Origin: Olleya aquimaris | GTDB taxonomy: Bacteria; Bacteroidota; Bacteroidia; Flavobacteriales; Flavobacteriaceae | Direction: 5' to 3' | Length of the DNA: 64,000 bases | Assembly (NCBI RefSeq): GCF_003259525.1 | Contig: NZ_QLLO01000005.1 | Coordinates: 62,001 to 126,000, forward strand | Part shown: in pieces, positions 26,311-34,686 of the stretch | Layout of the letters: each line of letters begins with the position of its first letter | Position numbering within the stretch: position 1 is the stretch's first letter | Program-made: the position numbers and the translations under genes | The notes under the pieces: generated by a model | Told to the model about the DNA's origin: nothing | Seen by the model: the letters and a program-made list of their open reading frames with translations, nothing else | Databases searched by the model: none

Positions 26311-27093
26311 ATGGCAAAGACAAAAGAAGCAACAGTAGAAGAACGTCTAAGAGCGTTATACGACCTACAATTAATAGACTCTAGAATTGACGAAATTAGA
26401 AGTGTAAGAGGTGAATTACCACTAGAGGTTAGCGATTTAGAAGACGAAGTTGCAGGATTAAAAACTAGATTAGAAAAACTAGAAGATAGTTTAAGCGCTG
26501 TAGATTCAGAAATTAGCTCTAAAAAAAATTTGATTGAAGAATCTAAAGCATTAATCAAAAAATACTCTGAGCAACAAAAAAATGTTAGAAATAACAGAGA
26601 GTTTAACTCGTTAACCAAAGAGATCGAATATCAAGAACTTGAAATTGAGTTAGCTGAAAAACACATCAGAGAATTTAAAGCGCAAATCGAACAGAAAAAA
26701 GAAGTTATCGCTCAAACTAAAGAGCATAACAAAGAGCGTGAAACGCATTTAAAACATAAGAAAAGCGAATTAGACGCTATCTTAAAAGAAACTGAAAAAG
26801 AAGAAAAAGCGCTTATTGAAAAGTCTGAAGACTACAAGAAAAAAATTGAAGAGCGTTTAGTAAAAGCTTACAACAGAATTAGAACTAATGTAAAAAACGG
26901 ATTAGCAGTAGTACCAATTGAAAGAGGTGCATCTGGAGGTTCTTATTTTACTATTCCACCACAAGTACAAATGGAAATTGCTGCTCGCAAAAAAATTATT
27001 ACAGATGAGCACAGTGGACGTATCTTAGTGGATGCAGCTTTAGCTGATGAGCAACGTGCAAAAATGGAAAAAATGTTTGCTAAATTATCTTAA
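26311..27093 (+). CDS. Long coiled-coil protein of the C4-type zinc-ribbon family, without the cysteines
   Basis: A 260-residue protein, mostly coiled coil (about residues 15-185; heptads in KTRLEKLEDSLSAVDSEISS and similar stretches). A C-terminal segment (GASGGSYFTIPPQVQMEIAA, IITDEHSGRILVD) aligns to the zinc-ribbon tail of the zf-RING_7 family, where C-x2-C pairs usually bind zinc. No Cys occurs anywhere in this protein, so a zinc site is impossible in the normal way. The FTIPPQ and H-x-GRIL landmarks are kept. Function is unknown; it is linked to Nif3-like genes. Same operon as the upstream gene, ending in a terminator. Confidence 0.8.
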   Translation: MAKTKEATVEERLRALYDLQLIDSRIDEIRSVRGELPLEVSDLEDEVAGLKTRLEKLEDSLSAVDSEISSKKNLIEESKALIKKYSEQQKNVRNNREFNSLTKEIEYQELEIELAEKHIREFKAQIEQKKEVIAQTKEHNKERETHLKHKKSELDAILKETEKEEKALIEKSEDYKKKIEERLVKAYNRIRTNVKNGLAVVPIERGASGGSYFTIPPQVQMEIAARKKIITDEHSGRILVDAALADEQRAKMEKMFAKLS

Positions 27094-27111
27094 GCACATT
27101 TAATACTATAT

Positions 27112-27146
27112 AAAAAAGCCTTTACTATGTAAAGGCTTTTTTTTTT
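27112..27146 (+). terminator. Intrinsic terminator of the Nif3-like operon
   Basis: AGCCTTTAC and GTAAAGGCT form a 9-bp stem with a 3-base loop, followed by ten T residues (27137-27146). Confidence 0.88.
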
Positions 27147-27236
27147 GCTCATATCTAAACATTTAAGATATATTTATAACATTTCAAATTAAGGTTTTCT
27201 AATTTTAAACGTCTATTAGAAAAAGAAAACATAGTT

Positions 27237-27893
27237 ATGAAAAAATTAATACCACTTATCACCTTGTTGTTTTTGTTTAGTTGCAATAACCACGCACAAA
27301 CTAATCCTAAACAAGAGGCAGTTAAAACTGCAAAACCAATAGAAGTCCCTTTAGAAGACGGAAAAGCCAAAGCTTATTTTGCAAGTGGTTGTTTTTGGTG
27401 TGTCGAAGCTGTATATGAAAGTGTAAAAGGTGTGGACCAAGTTATTAATGGTTACTCTGGTGGACATACAAAAAACCCAACATACGAGAGTAGTAATACA
27501 GGTACAACTGGTCATGCTGAAGCTGTAGAAGTTATTTACGACCCAGAAGTTGTAAGTTTTGAAACCTTAGTTGATGTTTATTTTGCATCACAAAATCCAG
27601 CACAAGTAAATGGTCAAGGTCCAGACAGAGGTAGCCAATATCGTTCTATTATTTTTTATCAAAACGAAGCTCAAAAAAACATTATAGAGTCTAAGAAAAA
27701 AGCTTTAGCTAAAAAATTAGATATTACAATTGCAGCAGAAATCTATCCGTTTCAAAAGTTTTGGATAGCAGAAGATTACCATCAAGATTACGAAAAATTA
27801 CATCCAGACAATCCTTATATACAAAACGTATCCATACCTAGGTTAAATAAATTTAAAGCGAAAATGCCTGAGGTGTTAAAAGACGATCATTAA
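27237..27893 (+). CDS. msrA: Peptide-methionine (S)-S-oxide reductase, lipoprotein form
   Basis: A 218-residue protein. A lipoprotein signal (IPLITLLFLFSCNNHAQ, lipobox ending at Cys 16) precedes the MsrA domain with the catalytic SGCFWCVEAVYESVKGV (about residues 50-66), GYSGG and GHAEAVEV. It reduces methionine-S-sulfoxide in proteins, using thioredoxin-like donors. The lipobox places it at the periplasmic face of a membrane, so it repairs oxidised envelope proteins. It ends four bases into the convergent methyltransferase gene. Confidence 0.96.
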   Translation: MKKLIPLITLLFLFSCNNHAQTNPKQEAVKTAKPIEVPLEDGKAKAYFASGCFWCVEAVYESVKGVDQVINGYSGGHTKNPTYESSNTGTTGHAEAVEVIYDPEVVSFETLVDVYFASQNPAQVNGQGPDRGSQYRSIIFYQNEAQKNIIESKKKALAKKLDITIAAEIYPFQKFWIAEDYHQDYEKLHPDNPYIQNVSIPRLNKFKAKMPEVLKDDH

Positions 27894-28690
27894 ATCTTAG
27901 TCGCTTTTATCTCAAAAATTAAAGGATACAATTTATCTTTAGTAGCGTACATTCCAGATTTGGTTTCAACTAAATCTGGTAATACGTTATATGGACTTTC
28001 ATCATATTCATTTAAATAATCAATATGTAATCCAGCTTCAATTAAAGCATTAATTACTTCACTTAAACCATGATTCCAACCATATTCTTTGGTTATCATT
28101 TTAGAGTTGGTATCTGCATAAGTCCCTTCATATTCTTCATAAATAACCTCGTTTTGCATATAACCATATTTCATAATAGGCTTGCCTTCTAAGTAATCAA
28201 ACATCCAAACAATGGGATGAAATTCTGCTAAATAAAAAACACCTCCTTTTTTTAGTTTTTCTGCAATCATTTTTCCCCAAGGTTTTAAATCTGGCAACCA
28301 TCCAATTACACCATAACTACTAAAAACAATATCAAATACCTGTTTTACATGCTCTGACGTATCCAAAACATTACAACACACAAACTTTGCATCCTGGTGC
28401 AACTCTGTATTTAATGTTTTAGCAAGTTTAATACCTTCATTGCTTAAATCTACACCTACGCACTTAGCGCCTAGTCGGCTCCAACTTAATGTGTCTTGAC
28501 CAAAATGACATTGCAAATGCAAAAGTGATTTTCCGGATACGTCTCCAAGCGCCTTCAATTCATAAGTCATTAAAGAGTTTTTCCCTTTTTTAAAAGCCTC
28601 TAAATCATACATATCACTTTTGGCATGCACCTTCACTTTATCATTCCAAGTTGCTTTATTAGCTTCAAAAAAATCTTTATTAGATAACAT
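27890..28690 (-). CDS. Class I SAM-dependent methyltransferase
   Basis: A 266-residue cytoplasmic enzyme. SAM-site landmarks are KSLLHLQCHFGQDTLSWSRL (motif I, about residues 54-73), GAKCVGVDLSNEGIKLA and the post-II VFDIVFSSYGVIGWLPDL. The motif LHLQCHFGQD (instead of LDxGCGxG) is a recognisable branch of Methyltransf_11/25 proteins of unknown substrate. Convergent with msrA, with a 4-base overlap of the coding ends, and divergent from the lipoprotein gene at 28760. Confidence 0.85.
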   Translation of the reverse strand: MLSNKDFFEANKATWNDKVKVHAKSDMYDLEAFKKGKNSLMTYELKALGDVSGKSLLHLQCHFGQDTLSWSRLGAKCVGVDLSNEGIKLAKTLNTELHQDAKFVCCNVLDTSEHVKQVFDIVFSSYGVIGWLPDLKPWGKMIAEKLKKGGVFYLAEFHPIVWMFDYLEGKPIMKYGYMQNEVIYEEYEGTYADTNSKMITKEYGWNHGLSEVINALIEAGLHIDYLNEYDESPYNVLPDLVETKSGMYATKDKLYPLIFEIKATKI

Positions 28691-28759
28691 AACTATATTT
28701 TGATGTGTAAGATAAAATTTCTTTTCTAATGTTTTATACCTTTACTAAAATTCAGAATT

Positions 28760-29428
28760 ATGAAAAACCAACTACTTACTGCACTTATAATATGTTCTTT
28801 AATTTCTTGTAAAAATAATGCAGAAAAAAAATCACAATCTGTTCAACTCACTACAGCAGAAAAGATAGCAAAAGCTCACGGGATTGACCATTGGGCTAAT
28901 GTTAGTCAACTTAATTTTACATTTAATGTAGATAGAGATACTGTTCATTTTGAACGCTCATGGATTTGGAAACCCAAAACCCAAGACGTTACTTTAATAA
29001 CATCAACTGATACAATTAGCTTTAACAGAACAAAATTAGATAGCACATCAATAAAAGCTGACCAAGGTTTTATAAACGACAAATATTGGCTTTTAGCTCC
29101 TTTTCAATTGGTTTGGGATAGCGGAACAACTATAACAGATTCTATAAATAGTATGGCACCAATTAGTAAAGCGACTTTAAATAAACTAACCATAACTTAT
29201 GGTAATGATGGTGGTTATACACCAGGTGATGCTTACGATTTTTTCTATGACGACAACTATAAAATTAAAGAATGGATTTTTAGAAAAGGTAATACGCAAG
29301 AACCGTCCATGATAACAACTTTTGAAAATTATGAAGAGTTTAATGGCATAAACATAGCAAAAGACCACAAAAAACCAGATGGTAACTGGAAACTTTATTT
29401 TACAAATATTTCAATAAAAACAGAATAG
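28760..29428 (+). CDS. Predicted lipoprotein of unknown function (DUF6503-like)
   Basis: A 222-residue protein with a lipoprotein signal (QLLTALIICSLISCKNNAEK, lipobox LISC at about residue 16). The mature part starts with a helix AEKIAKAHGIDHWANVSQL and continues with beta-rich segments such as HFERSWIWKPKTQDVTLI and FQLVWDSGTTI. I recognise it as a conserved Bacteroidota outer-membrane or periplasmic lipoprotein resembling DUF6503, by memory of the pattern rather than any search. No catalytic motif is apparent. It is a single gene with a downstream terminator. Confidence 0.7.
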   Translation: MKNQLLTALIICSLISCKNNAEKKSQSVQLTTAEKIAKAHGIDHWANVSQLNFTFNVDRDTVHFERSWIWKPKTQDVTLITSTDTISFNRTKLDSTSIKADQGFINDKYWLLAPFQLVWDSGTTITDSINSMAPISKATLNKLTITYGNDGGYTPGDAYDFFYDDNYKIKEWIFRKGNTQEPSMITTFENYEEFNGINIAKDHKKPDGNWKLYFTNISIKTE

Positions 29429-29467
29429 CAAACATCTAAAACTAGGGTTTGACTCGTATATATAATA

Positions 29468-29484
29468 ATTCCGCTTTACGCGAC
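29468..29484. repeat. Fragment of a CCGC-palindrome repeat
   Basis: TTCCGCTTTACGCGACAA resembles the palindrome after the ketoacyl synthase gene (6063) but lacks the final GG, so the stem is incomplete. Confidence 0.35.
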
Positions 29485-29497
29485 AACATAAACTTTG

Positions 29498-29536
29498 AAA
29501 GGGCTTCGTAAACCAAAAATACGAAGCCCTTTTTTT
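29498..29536 (+). terminator. Intrinsic terminator upstream of the kynurenine operon
   Basis: AGGGCTTCGTA (29500-29510) and TACGAAGCCCT (29520-29530) form a perfect 11-bp stem followed by seven T residues. Confidence 0.85.
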
Positions 29537-29573
29537 GTAAATATTAGAACTTTCTTACTAACCTAATTATTCT

Positions 29574-29581
29574 TATTTTTG
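29574..29581 (+). promoter_or_regulatory. Probable -7 element (TATTTTTG) of the kynurenine operon
   Basis: TATTTTTG matches TAnnTTTG and sits 26 bases before the TTG start of kynU, just after the previous terminator. No operator-like palindrome is visible in the spacer. Confidence 0.45.
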
Positions 29582-29606
29582 TTGGACACCGTAAAACAAA
29601 TTCACC

Positions 29607-30872
29607 TTGACCAACTTTAAATTAGGTTTAGATTTTGCTAAACAATTAGATAAAAACGATTCGCTAGCTAGTTTTCGTCATCAATTTCATATTCCTAAAG
29701 ACCAACATGGTAATGACGTAATATATTTATGCGGAAACTCATTAGGATTACAACCTAAAATAACTAAAGACTATATTAATCAAGAGCTTGAAGATTGGGC
29801 AAATTTGGGTGTAGAAGGTCATACAGAAGGTAAAAACCCATGGTTACATTATCACGAGTTTTTAACAGAAACTATGGCTAACATTGTTGGCGCTAAATCT
29901 TCTGAAGTTGTAGTGATGAATTCCTTAACAGCCAACCTTCATTTTATGATGGTAAGCTTTTATCAACCAACACCAAAACGTTACAAAATTCTAATTGAAG
30001 CTGATGCTTTTCCTAGTGATAAGTATGCAGTAGAATCTCAGCTACGTCATCATGGATTTGATGACAAAGAAGGTTTAATCCTTTGGAAAGCAAGAGAAGG
30101 TGAAGAATTAGCTAATTACGACGATTTAGAAGCCATTTTAAAAGAACAAGGTGACGAGATTGCTCTAATTATGATTGGTGGAGTTAATTATTACACAGGT
30201 CAATTTTTTGATCTTAAACGCATTACAGAATTAGGTCACAAACATGGATGTGTTGTTGGTTTTGATTGTGCTCATGGTGCAGGAAACGTTGCATTAAATT
30301 TACACGATTCAGGCGCAGACTTTGCAGTTTGGTGTAGTTACAAGTATTTAAATTCTGGTCCAGGTAGTTTATCTGGTGCTTTTGTACATAATCGTCATGC
30401 TAACCGTAAAGATTTAAACCGATTTACAGGTTGGTGGTCTCACAATAAACAAACACGTTTTAAAATGCGTGACGAGTTTGACCAACTTCCAGGAGCCGAA
30501 GGTTGGCAACTCTCCAATCCACCAATATTATCTATGGCTGCCATAAGAGCATCTCTTGATGTTTTTAAAGATGCTGGATTTGAAAATTTATTACATAAAT
30601 CAAAACAATTAACTGGTTATTTCGAGTTTTTAATTAACAAGTTAAACCATTCAGACATTAAAATAATAACACCAAGTAACCCATCAGAACGTGGTTGTCA
30701 ACTCTCTATCCAAGTTAAAAATGCAAACCGTAGTTTACACGATAAATTAACAGAAGCTGGAGTGATTAGCGATTGGAGAGAACCAGACGTAATTAGATGT
30801 GCTCCTGTACCATTATACAACTCTTTTGAAGATGTTTATAATATGGTTGAACGGTTAAAAGACATTTTATAA
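29607..30872 (+). CDS. kynU: Kynureninase
   Basis: A 421-residue PLP enzyme that cleaves kynurenine or 3-hydroxykynurenine to (3-hydroxy)anthranilate and alanine. Diagnostic segments are VIYLCGNSLGLQPK, EGHTEGKNPWLHYHEF, VGFDCAHGAGNVALNLHDSG and the PLP lysine in VWCSYKYLNSGPGSL (about residue 247). FTGWWSHNKQTRFKM is a substrate-loop hallmark. Length is normal. The frame opens with TTG 29607. First gene of the catabolic operon; kmo follows after 3 bases. No tryptophan dioxygenase or formamidase gene is in the window. Confidence 0.97.
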   Translation: MTNFKLGLDFAKQLDKNDSLASFRHQFHIPKDQHGNDVIYLCGNSLGLQPKITKDYINQELEDWANLGVEGHTEGKNPWLHYHEFLTETMANIVGAKSSEVVVMNSLTANLHFMMVSFYQPTPKRYKILIEADAFPSDKYAVESQLRHHGFDDKEGLILWKAREGEELANYDDLEAILKEQGDEIALIMIGGVNYYTGQFFDLKRITELGHKHGCVVGFDCAHGAGNVALNLHDSGADFAVWCSYKYLNSGPGSLSGAFVHNRHANRKDLNRFTGWWSHNKQTRFKMRDEFDQLPGAEGWQLSNPPILSMAAIRASLDVFKDAGFENLLHKSKQLTGYFEFLINKLNHSDIKIITPSNPSERGCQLSIQVKNANRSLHDKLTEAGVISDWREPDVIRCAPVPLYNSFEDVYNMVERLKDIL

Positions 30873-30875
30873 ATA

Positions 30876-32273
30876 ATGAGCAAACAACAAAACATACTAA
30901 TTATTGGTGCAGGACTTTGCGGAAGCTTACTCGCTTTAAGACTTGGTCAAAGAGGTTACAACGTAACCGTTTACGAGATGCGTCCAGACCTCAGAAAAAC
31001 AGATATTTCTGCTGGTCGATCTATTAATTTAGCGTTTTCAGACAGAGGTAATAAAGCCATGAAATTAGTAGGTATCGAAGACAAAGTTAAAGCCTTGTGC
31101 ATACCTATGAATGGACGTATGATTCATGATAAAGAAGGCAATACGTTTCTGTCTAATTATAGTGGTCGTGATCATGAATACATCAATTCTATATCTCGCG
31201 AGGGACTTAACTCGTTATTATTAGACGAAGCCGAAAAACATAACAATGTTACCATTCATTTTAATAAAAAATGTAAGTCTGTAGATTTTGAAAACACAAC
31301 AGCACTATTTCAGGATTATAATACCAAAAAGGAATTTATAGAAGATGCAGATTGCATCATCGCTACAGATGGAGCAGGTTCTGCGTTGAGAAAAAGCTAT
31401 TATTTAGGTAAAAAATTCTTATTTAGTTTTTCTCAAAATTATCTAAACCATGGTTATAAAGAATTAAGTATACTTCCAACCAAAACGGGTGATTATAAAA
31501 CTTACAAAAATGCTTTACATATTTGGCCAAGAGGCGATTTTATGGTCATTGCATTACCAAATTTAGATGGTAGTTTTACAGTAACTTTATTTTTAAGTTA
31601 TGACGAAGGCGAATACAATTTTAATAATTTAACCACACCAGAACGGGTTACTGAGTTTTTTCAAAAAGAGTTTCCAGATGCTTTAACATTGATGCCAAAT
31701 CTTGTTGATGACTTTTTTAAAAACCCAACAGCTCCTTTAGGTACTGTAAAATGTTCTCCTTGGCATTATAAAGGTAACACCTTACTAATGGGTGATTCAG
31801 CACACGCAATTGTCCCATTTTATGGACAAGGTATGAATGCTTCTTTTGAGGACGTTGTCGAGTTTGATGCTGTTCTAGACAAACATGAAGGTAATTGGGA
31901 AACGGTCTTTTCAGAATATGAAAAAACAAGAAAAAAAGATACCGATGCTATTGCAGATTTAGCTATAGATAACTTTCATGAAATGAAAGATCATGTTGGA
32001 CAAGAAATTTTTCAAGAAAAACGGAAAATTGAAATGGCTCTTGAAAAAGAATTTCCAAATGAATATTCTTCTAAATATAGTTTAGTAACTTTCAATGAGC
32101 ATATTGGATACCGTGAAGCCATGCTACGTGGTCGTGCACAAGACAAAGCCATTTTAAATATGTTGTCTGATGGAATTATTAAACCCTCAGATAATTTAAA
32201 AGATATTTTAAACAAAGTAAAATTAGAAACCGAAGCCATTCTTGAAGACGACAGAATTGCTGGGTTGAAATAG
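30876..32273 (+). CDS. kmo: Kynurenine 3-monooxygenase
   Basis: A 465-residue FAD-dependent aromatic hydroxylase converting kynurenine to 3-hydroxykynurenine with NADPH and oxygen. It starts with the FAD-binding site ILIIGAGLCGSLLALRLGQR and EMRPD, and contains the family marker GRSINLAFSDRG, CIIATDGAGSALRK and the second FAD motif LLMGDSAHAIVPFYGQGMNA (about residues 303-322). The substrate-side C-terminal helix is present but lacks the hydrophobic membrane anchor of eukaryotic enzymes, so it is probably soluble. Follows kynU closely. Confidence 0.97.
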   Translation: MSKQQNILIIGAGLCGSLLALRLGQRGYNVTVYEMRPDLRKTDISAGRSINLAFSDRGNKAMKLVGIEDKVKALCIPMNGRMIHDKEGNTFLSNYSGRDHEYINSISREGLNSLLLDEAEKHNNVTIHFNKKCKSVDFENTTALFQDYNTKKEFIEDADCIIATDGAGSALRKSYYLGKKFLFSFSQNYLNHGYKELSILPTKTGDYKTYKNALHIWPRGDFMVIALPNLDGSFTVTLFLSYDEGEYNFNNLTTPERVTEFFQKEFPDALTLMPNLVDDFFKNPTAPLGTVKCSPWHYKGNTLLMGDSAHAIVPFYGQGMNASFEDVVEFDAVLDKHEGNWETVFSEYEKTRKKDTDAIADLAIDNFHEMKDHVGQEIFQEKRKIEMALEKEFPNEYSSKYSLVTFNEHIGYREAMLRGRAQDKAILNMLSDGIIKPSDNLKDILNKVKLETEAILEDDRIAGLK

Positions 32274-32280
32274 TTAACAG

Positions 32281-32520
32281 TTAGTAAATATGTAACTAAC
32301 TTAGGACAAACAAAAATTAAAAAAATTGAATGTCCCAAATCAATTCGCAGAATTGATAGCCAAGGCGAAGAATAGATGCAGAAAAGCTCCGAAAGACAGG
32401 AGAACGCAGTTCGACGCGGAGTTTTCAAATTGGTTTTCAGTTTGTAAAAACTGAAAAAATCCTTGGCTTGGATGTCCTTTTTTGATTCGTTTTTTGGACA
32501 AGCAAAAAATGAATAAAATT
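32281..32520. repeat. Highly structured 240-bp intergenic element with multiple stem-loops
   Basis: Within the kmo-ridA gap: GGACAA(A/G)CAAAAA occurs as direct repeats near 32314 and 32497. Hairpin ATCAATTC-GCA-GAATTGAT is at 32339-32357, GCCAAGG (32359-32365) pairs with CCTTGGC (32461-32467), and TTTTCAGTTT (32434-32443) pairs with AAACTGAAAA (32448-32457). It could be a MITE-like mobile remnant or a structured RNA. The 23-codon ORF inside it (32376-32447) looks incidental. Confidence 0.6.
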
Positions 32521-32536
32521 AAAAAAAGATAAAAAT

Positions 32537-32935
32537 ATGAGTAACGTTAAACCAAGAGGAGCCTATCCACATGTAAAACAAGTTGGCGATTTCATTTTCG
32601 TTTCAGGAACCAGTTCTCGAAGAGCAGATAACAGTATTGCTGGAGTAGATATTATTGACGAGATGGGAACTAAAAAACTAAACGCTTACACACAAACGCA
32701 AGAAGTTTTAAAAAACATAGATACCAATCTTAAAAAAGTTGGCGCTAGTTTAAAAGACGTTGTAGATGTTACTTCCTTTTTAGTAAACATGAATGACTTT
32801 GCAGATTACAATAAAGCATACGCCGAATTTTTTGACAAAGAAACAGGACCAACCAGAACCACAGTTGCTGTGCACCAATTACCTCATCCAGATTTAGTGG
32901 TTGAGATTAAAGTGATGGCTTATGTTGGAAATTAA
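32537..32935 (+). CDS. RidA/YjgF-family protein, candidate 2-aminomuconate deaminase
   Basis: A 132-residue protein of the RidA fold. It has the family pattern [22 protein letters not shown] at the start, the helix [21 protein letters not shown], and the ending [20 protein letters not shown]. RidA proteins hydrolyse reactive imines or enamines, and those encoded in 2-nitrobenzoate/kynurenine meta-cleavage clusters (the nbaF/amnD type) deaminate 2-aminomuconate to 4-oxalocrotonate. The family alone would not give the substrate; the assignment rests on being sandwiched between kmo and the semialdehyde dehydrogenase. Confidence 0.82.
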   Translation: MSNVKPRGAYPHVKQVGDFIFVSGTSSRRADNSIAGVDIIDEMGTKKLNAYTQTQEVLKNIDTNLKKVGASLKDVVDVTSFLVNMNDFADYNKAYAEFFDKETGPTRTTVAVHQLPHPDLVVEIKVMAYVGN

Positions 32936-32947
32936 TCACTAAATTTA

Positions 32948-32974
32948 GGTCTCCTCGAGCGCAGTCGATAGGTC
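32948..32974. repeat. CTCGAGCGCAGTCGA palindromic repeat, ridA-dehydrogenase gap
   Basis: GGTCTCCTCGAGCGCAGTCG then ATAGGTC, the same core as at 34494 and 37218. A diverged half-copy (GGTCTTAACTGGACTCGACC, 32983-33002 region) follows before the next gene. Confidence 0.8.
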
Positions 32975-33014
32975 AATTAATAGGTCTTAACTGGACTCGA
33001 CCAGACAAAAAATC

Positions 33015-34454
33015 ATGAACATCAAAAACTACATAAACGGAAATTTCCACAATCCCATTGAAGACCAATGGATAGATAACTACAATCCATCAAATGGTGA
33101 AGTTTACGGACAAATTCCAAATTCGACAAAAGCAGATGTAGAAAACGCCTACATCGCTGCAAAATCTGCTTTCCCTGTATGGTCACAAACCACATTAGAA
33201 GAACGTAGTAGAATATTAATAAAGATTTCAGAGTTATTAGAAACCAATTTACAACGTTTTGCTGAAGCAGAAAGTAAAGACAATGGTAAACCAATAAGCT
33301 TAGCAAAAGCTGTAGATATACCTAGAGCAGCCAGTAATTTTCGTTTTTTTGGAAATGCCATTACACAATTTGCTAGCGAAAGTCACGAAAGTGTTGGACA
33401 ACAAGCAGTAAATTATACTTTACGACAACCTATTGGTGTTGTTGGTTGTATTTCTCCTTGGAATTTGCCACTCTATTTATTTACATGGAAAATAGCACCA
33501 GCAATTGCAGCAGGTAATTGCGTGGTAGCAAAACCCAGTGAAGTCACTCCATTTACAGCTTATTTACTAGGCGAAATCTGTAACGAAGCAGGTTTACCAA
33601 AAGGTGTTTTAAATATTGTTCATGGTTTAGGAACAACTACTGGACAAGCTATAATTGAACATGAAGATATAAAAGCGATTAGCTTTACAGGAGGAACAGC
33701 AACAGGAGCACATATTGCTAAGATTGCAGCTCCACTATTTAAAAAACTATCTTTAGAATTAGGTGGGAAAAACCCAAATATCATCTTTGCAGATTGCGAT
33801 TATGATGATATGTTAGACACTACTGTACGTTCATCTTTTGCTAATCAAGGTCAGATTTGTCTTTGTGGAAGTCGCATTTTTGTCGAAGCATCTATTTATG
33901 AAAAATTTAAAAAAGATTTTGTAGCTAAAGTTAGAGCATTAAAAGTTGGTCATCCATCTGAAGCCTCAACAAATATTGGAGCTTTAGTCTCAAAACCACA
34001 CTTAGAAAAAGTAAAAGAATATATAAATATCGCTAAAGCAGAAAACGGGACCGTTTTATGTGGCGGAAATGAAGTCACTGTAAAAGGTTATGAAAATGGA
34101 TATTATTTGGAACCAACTGTTATTGAAGTACAAAGTGATGACTGTAGAGTCAATCAAGAAGAAATTTTTGGACCAGTGGTTACCATCATGCCATTTAAAA
34201 CAGAAGACCAAGTCTTACAAATGGCAAACAAAGTAAAGTATGGATTATCTGCTACGTTATGGACAAACGATCTTAAACGTACCATGCGTATGAGCAACCA
34301 ACTACAAGCTGGAATAGTTTGGGTTAACACTTGGATGATGCGCGATTTACGTACGCCTTTTGGTGGTGTAAAAGCTAGTGGTGTTGGTCGCGAGGGTGGA
34401 TTTGAAGCATTACGCTTTTTTACGGAAGCTAAAAATGTTTGTATAAAATACTAA
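33015..34454 (+). CDS. Aldehyde dehydrogenase, probable 2-aminomuconic 6-semialdehyde dehydrogenase
   Basis: A 479-residue NAD-dependent aldehyde dehydrogenase. The catalytic Cys is in FANQGQICLCGSRIFVE (about residue 281), the general base Glu in LSLELGGKNPNI, and the NAD site at ISFTGGTATGAHIAK; the N-terminal part has CISPWNLPLYLFTWKIAPAI. CLC with a following small residue is seen in the hydroxymuconic/aminomuconic semialdehyde branch (ALDH8/AMSDH-like). Here it would oxidise the product of the decarboxylase to 2-aminomuconate. Assignment is from subfamily look plus operon context. Confidence 0.9.
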   Translation: MNIKNYINGNFHNPIEDQWIDNYNPSNGEVYGQIPNSTKADVENAYIAAKSAFPVWSQTTLEERSRILIKISELLETNLQRFAEAESKDNGKPISLAKAVDIPRAASNFRFFGNAITQFASESHESVGQQAVNYTLRQPIGVVGCISPWNLPLYLFTWKIAPAIAAGNCVVAKPSEVTPFTAYLLGEICNEAGLPKGVLNIVHGLGTTTGQAIIEHEDIKAISFTGGTATGAHIAKIAAPLFKKLSLELGGKNPNIIFADCDYDDMLDTTVRSSFANQGQICLCGSRIFVEASIYEKFKKDFVAKVRALKVGHPSEASTNIGALVSKPHLEKVKEYINIAKAENGTVLCGGNEVTVKGYENGYYLEPTVIEVQSDDCRVNQEEIFGPVVTIMPFKTEDQVLQMANKVKYGLSATLWTNDLKRTMRMSNQLQAGIVWVNTWMMRDLRTPFGGVKASGVGREGGFEALRFFTEAKNVCIKY

Positions 34455-34473
34455 TTCCTGCGCAGGCAGGAAT
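34454..34473. repeat. Small palindrome ATTCCTGCGCAGGCAGGAAT
   Basis: ATTCCTG and CAGGAAT flank GCGCAGG directly after the dehydrogenase stop. It is a perfect 7-bp stem. No T-run follows, so it is a repeat rather than a terminator. Confidence 0.5.
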
Positions 34474-34493
34474 ATTATATATTTAAAGTAACT

Positions 34494-34518
34494 GTCTCCT
34501 CGAGCGCAGTCGAGAGGT
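34494..34518. repeat. CTCGAGCGCAGTCGAG palindromic repeat, left of the GIY-YIG remnant
   Basis: GTCTCCTCGAGCGCAGTCGA then GAGGT, near-perfect palindrome identical in its core to 37218-37243. Confidence 0.82.
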
Positions 34519-34523
34519 TAATT

Positions 34524-34643
34524 ATGAAATCATATTTTGTTTACATATTACAATGTTCAGACAACCTAACTTATACTGGTGTAACTACAAACTTGGCTGA
34601 ATGCAGAAACACAACCCATTCAAAATATAATCAAGAAAACTAA
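34524..34643 (+). pseudogene. Truncated GIY-YIG endonuclease-like remnant
   Basis: A 39-codon ORF, MKSYFVYILQCSDNLTYTGV followed by TTNLAECRNTTHSKYNQEN. The start matches the N terminus of UPF0213-type GIY-YIG proteins (YFVYILQCSDN-x-x-YTGVT-x-NL, normally followed by ERR-x-x-EHN and about 45 more residues). The catalytic Arg region reads LAECRNTTHS and the Glu-bearing half is gone. It is flanked by repeat copies at 34494-34518 and 34647-34667. It appears to be a decayed gene or part of a repeat-borne cassette, interrupting the kynurenine operon between dehydrogenase and SDR genes. Confidence 0.75.
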
Positions 34644-34646
34644 ATA

Positions 34647-34667
34647 GGTCTCGACTAGGCTCGACCC
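34647..34667. repeat. Diverged repeat copy right of the GIY-YIG remnant
   Basis: GGTCTCGACTAGGCTCGACC, with the same CTCGA...TCGA halves as the other copies. Confidence 0.6.
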
Positions 34668-34686
34668 AACAAAGAACTAATATCTT

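Noticed and set aside
32376-32447. 23-codon ORF in the kmo-ridA spacer
   Set aside because: It sits within a hairpin element whose stems explain the sequence, has no start context and no family resemblance.
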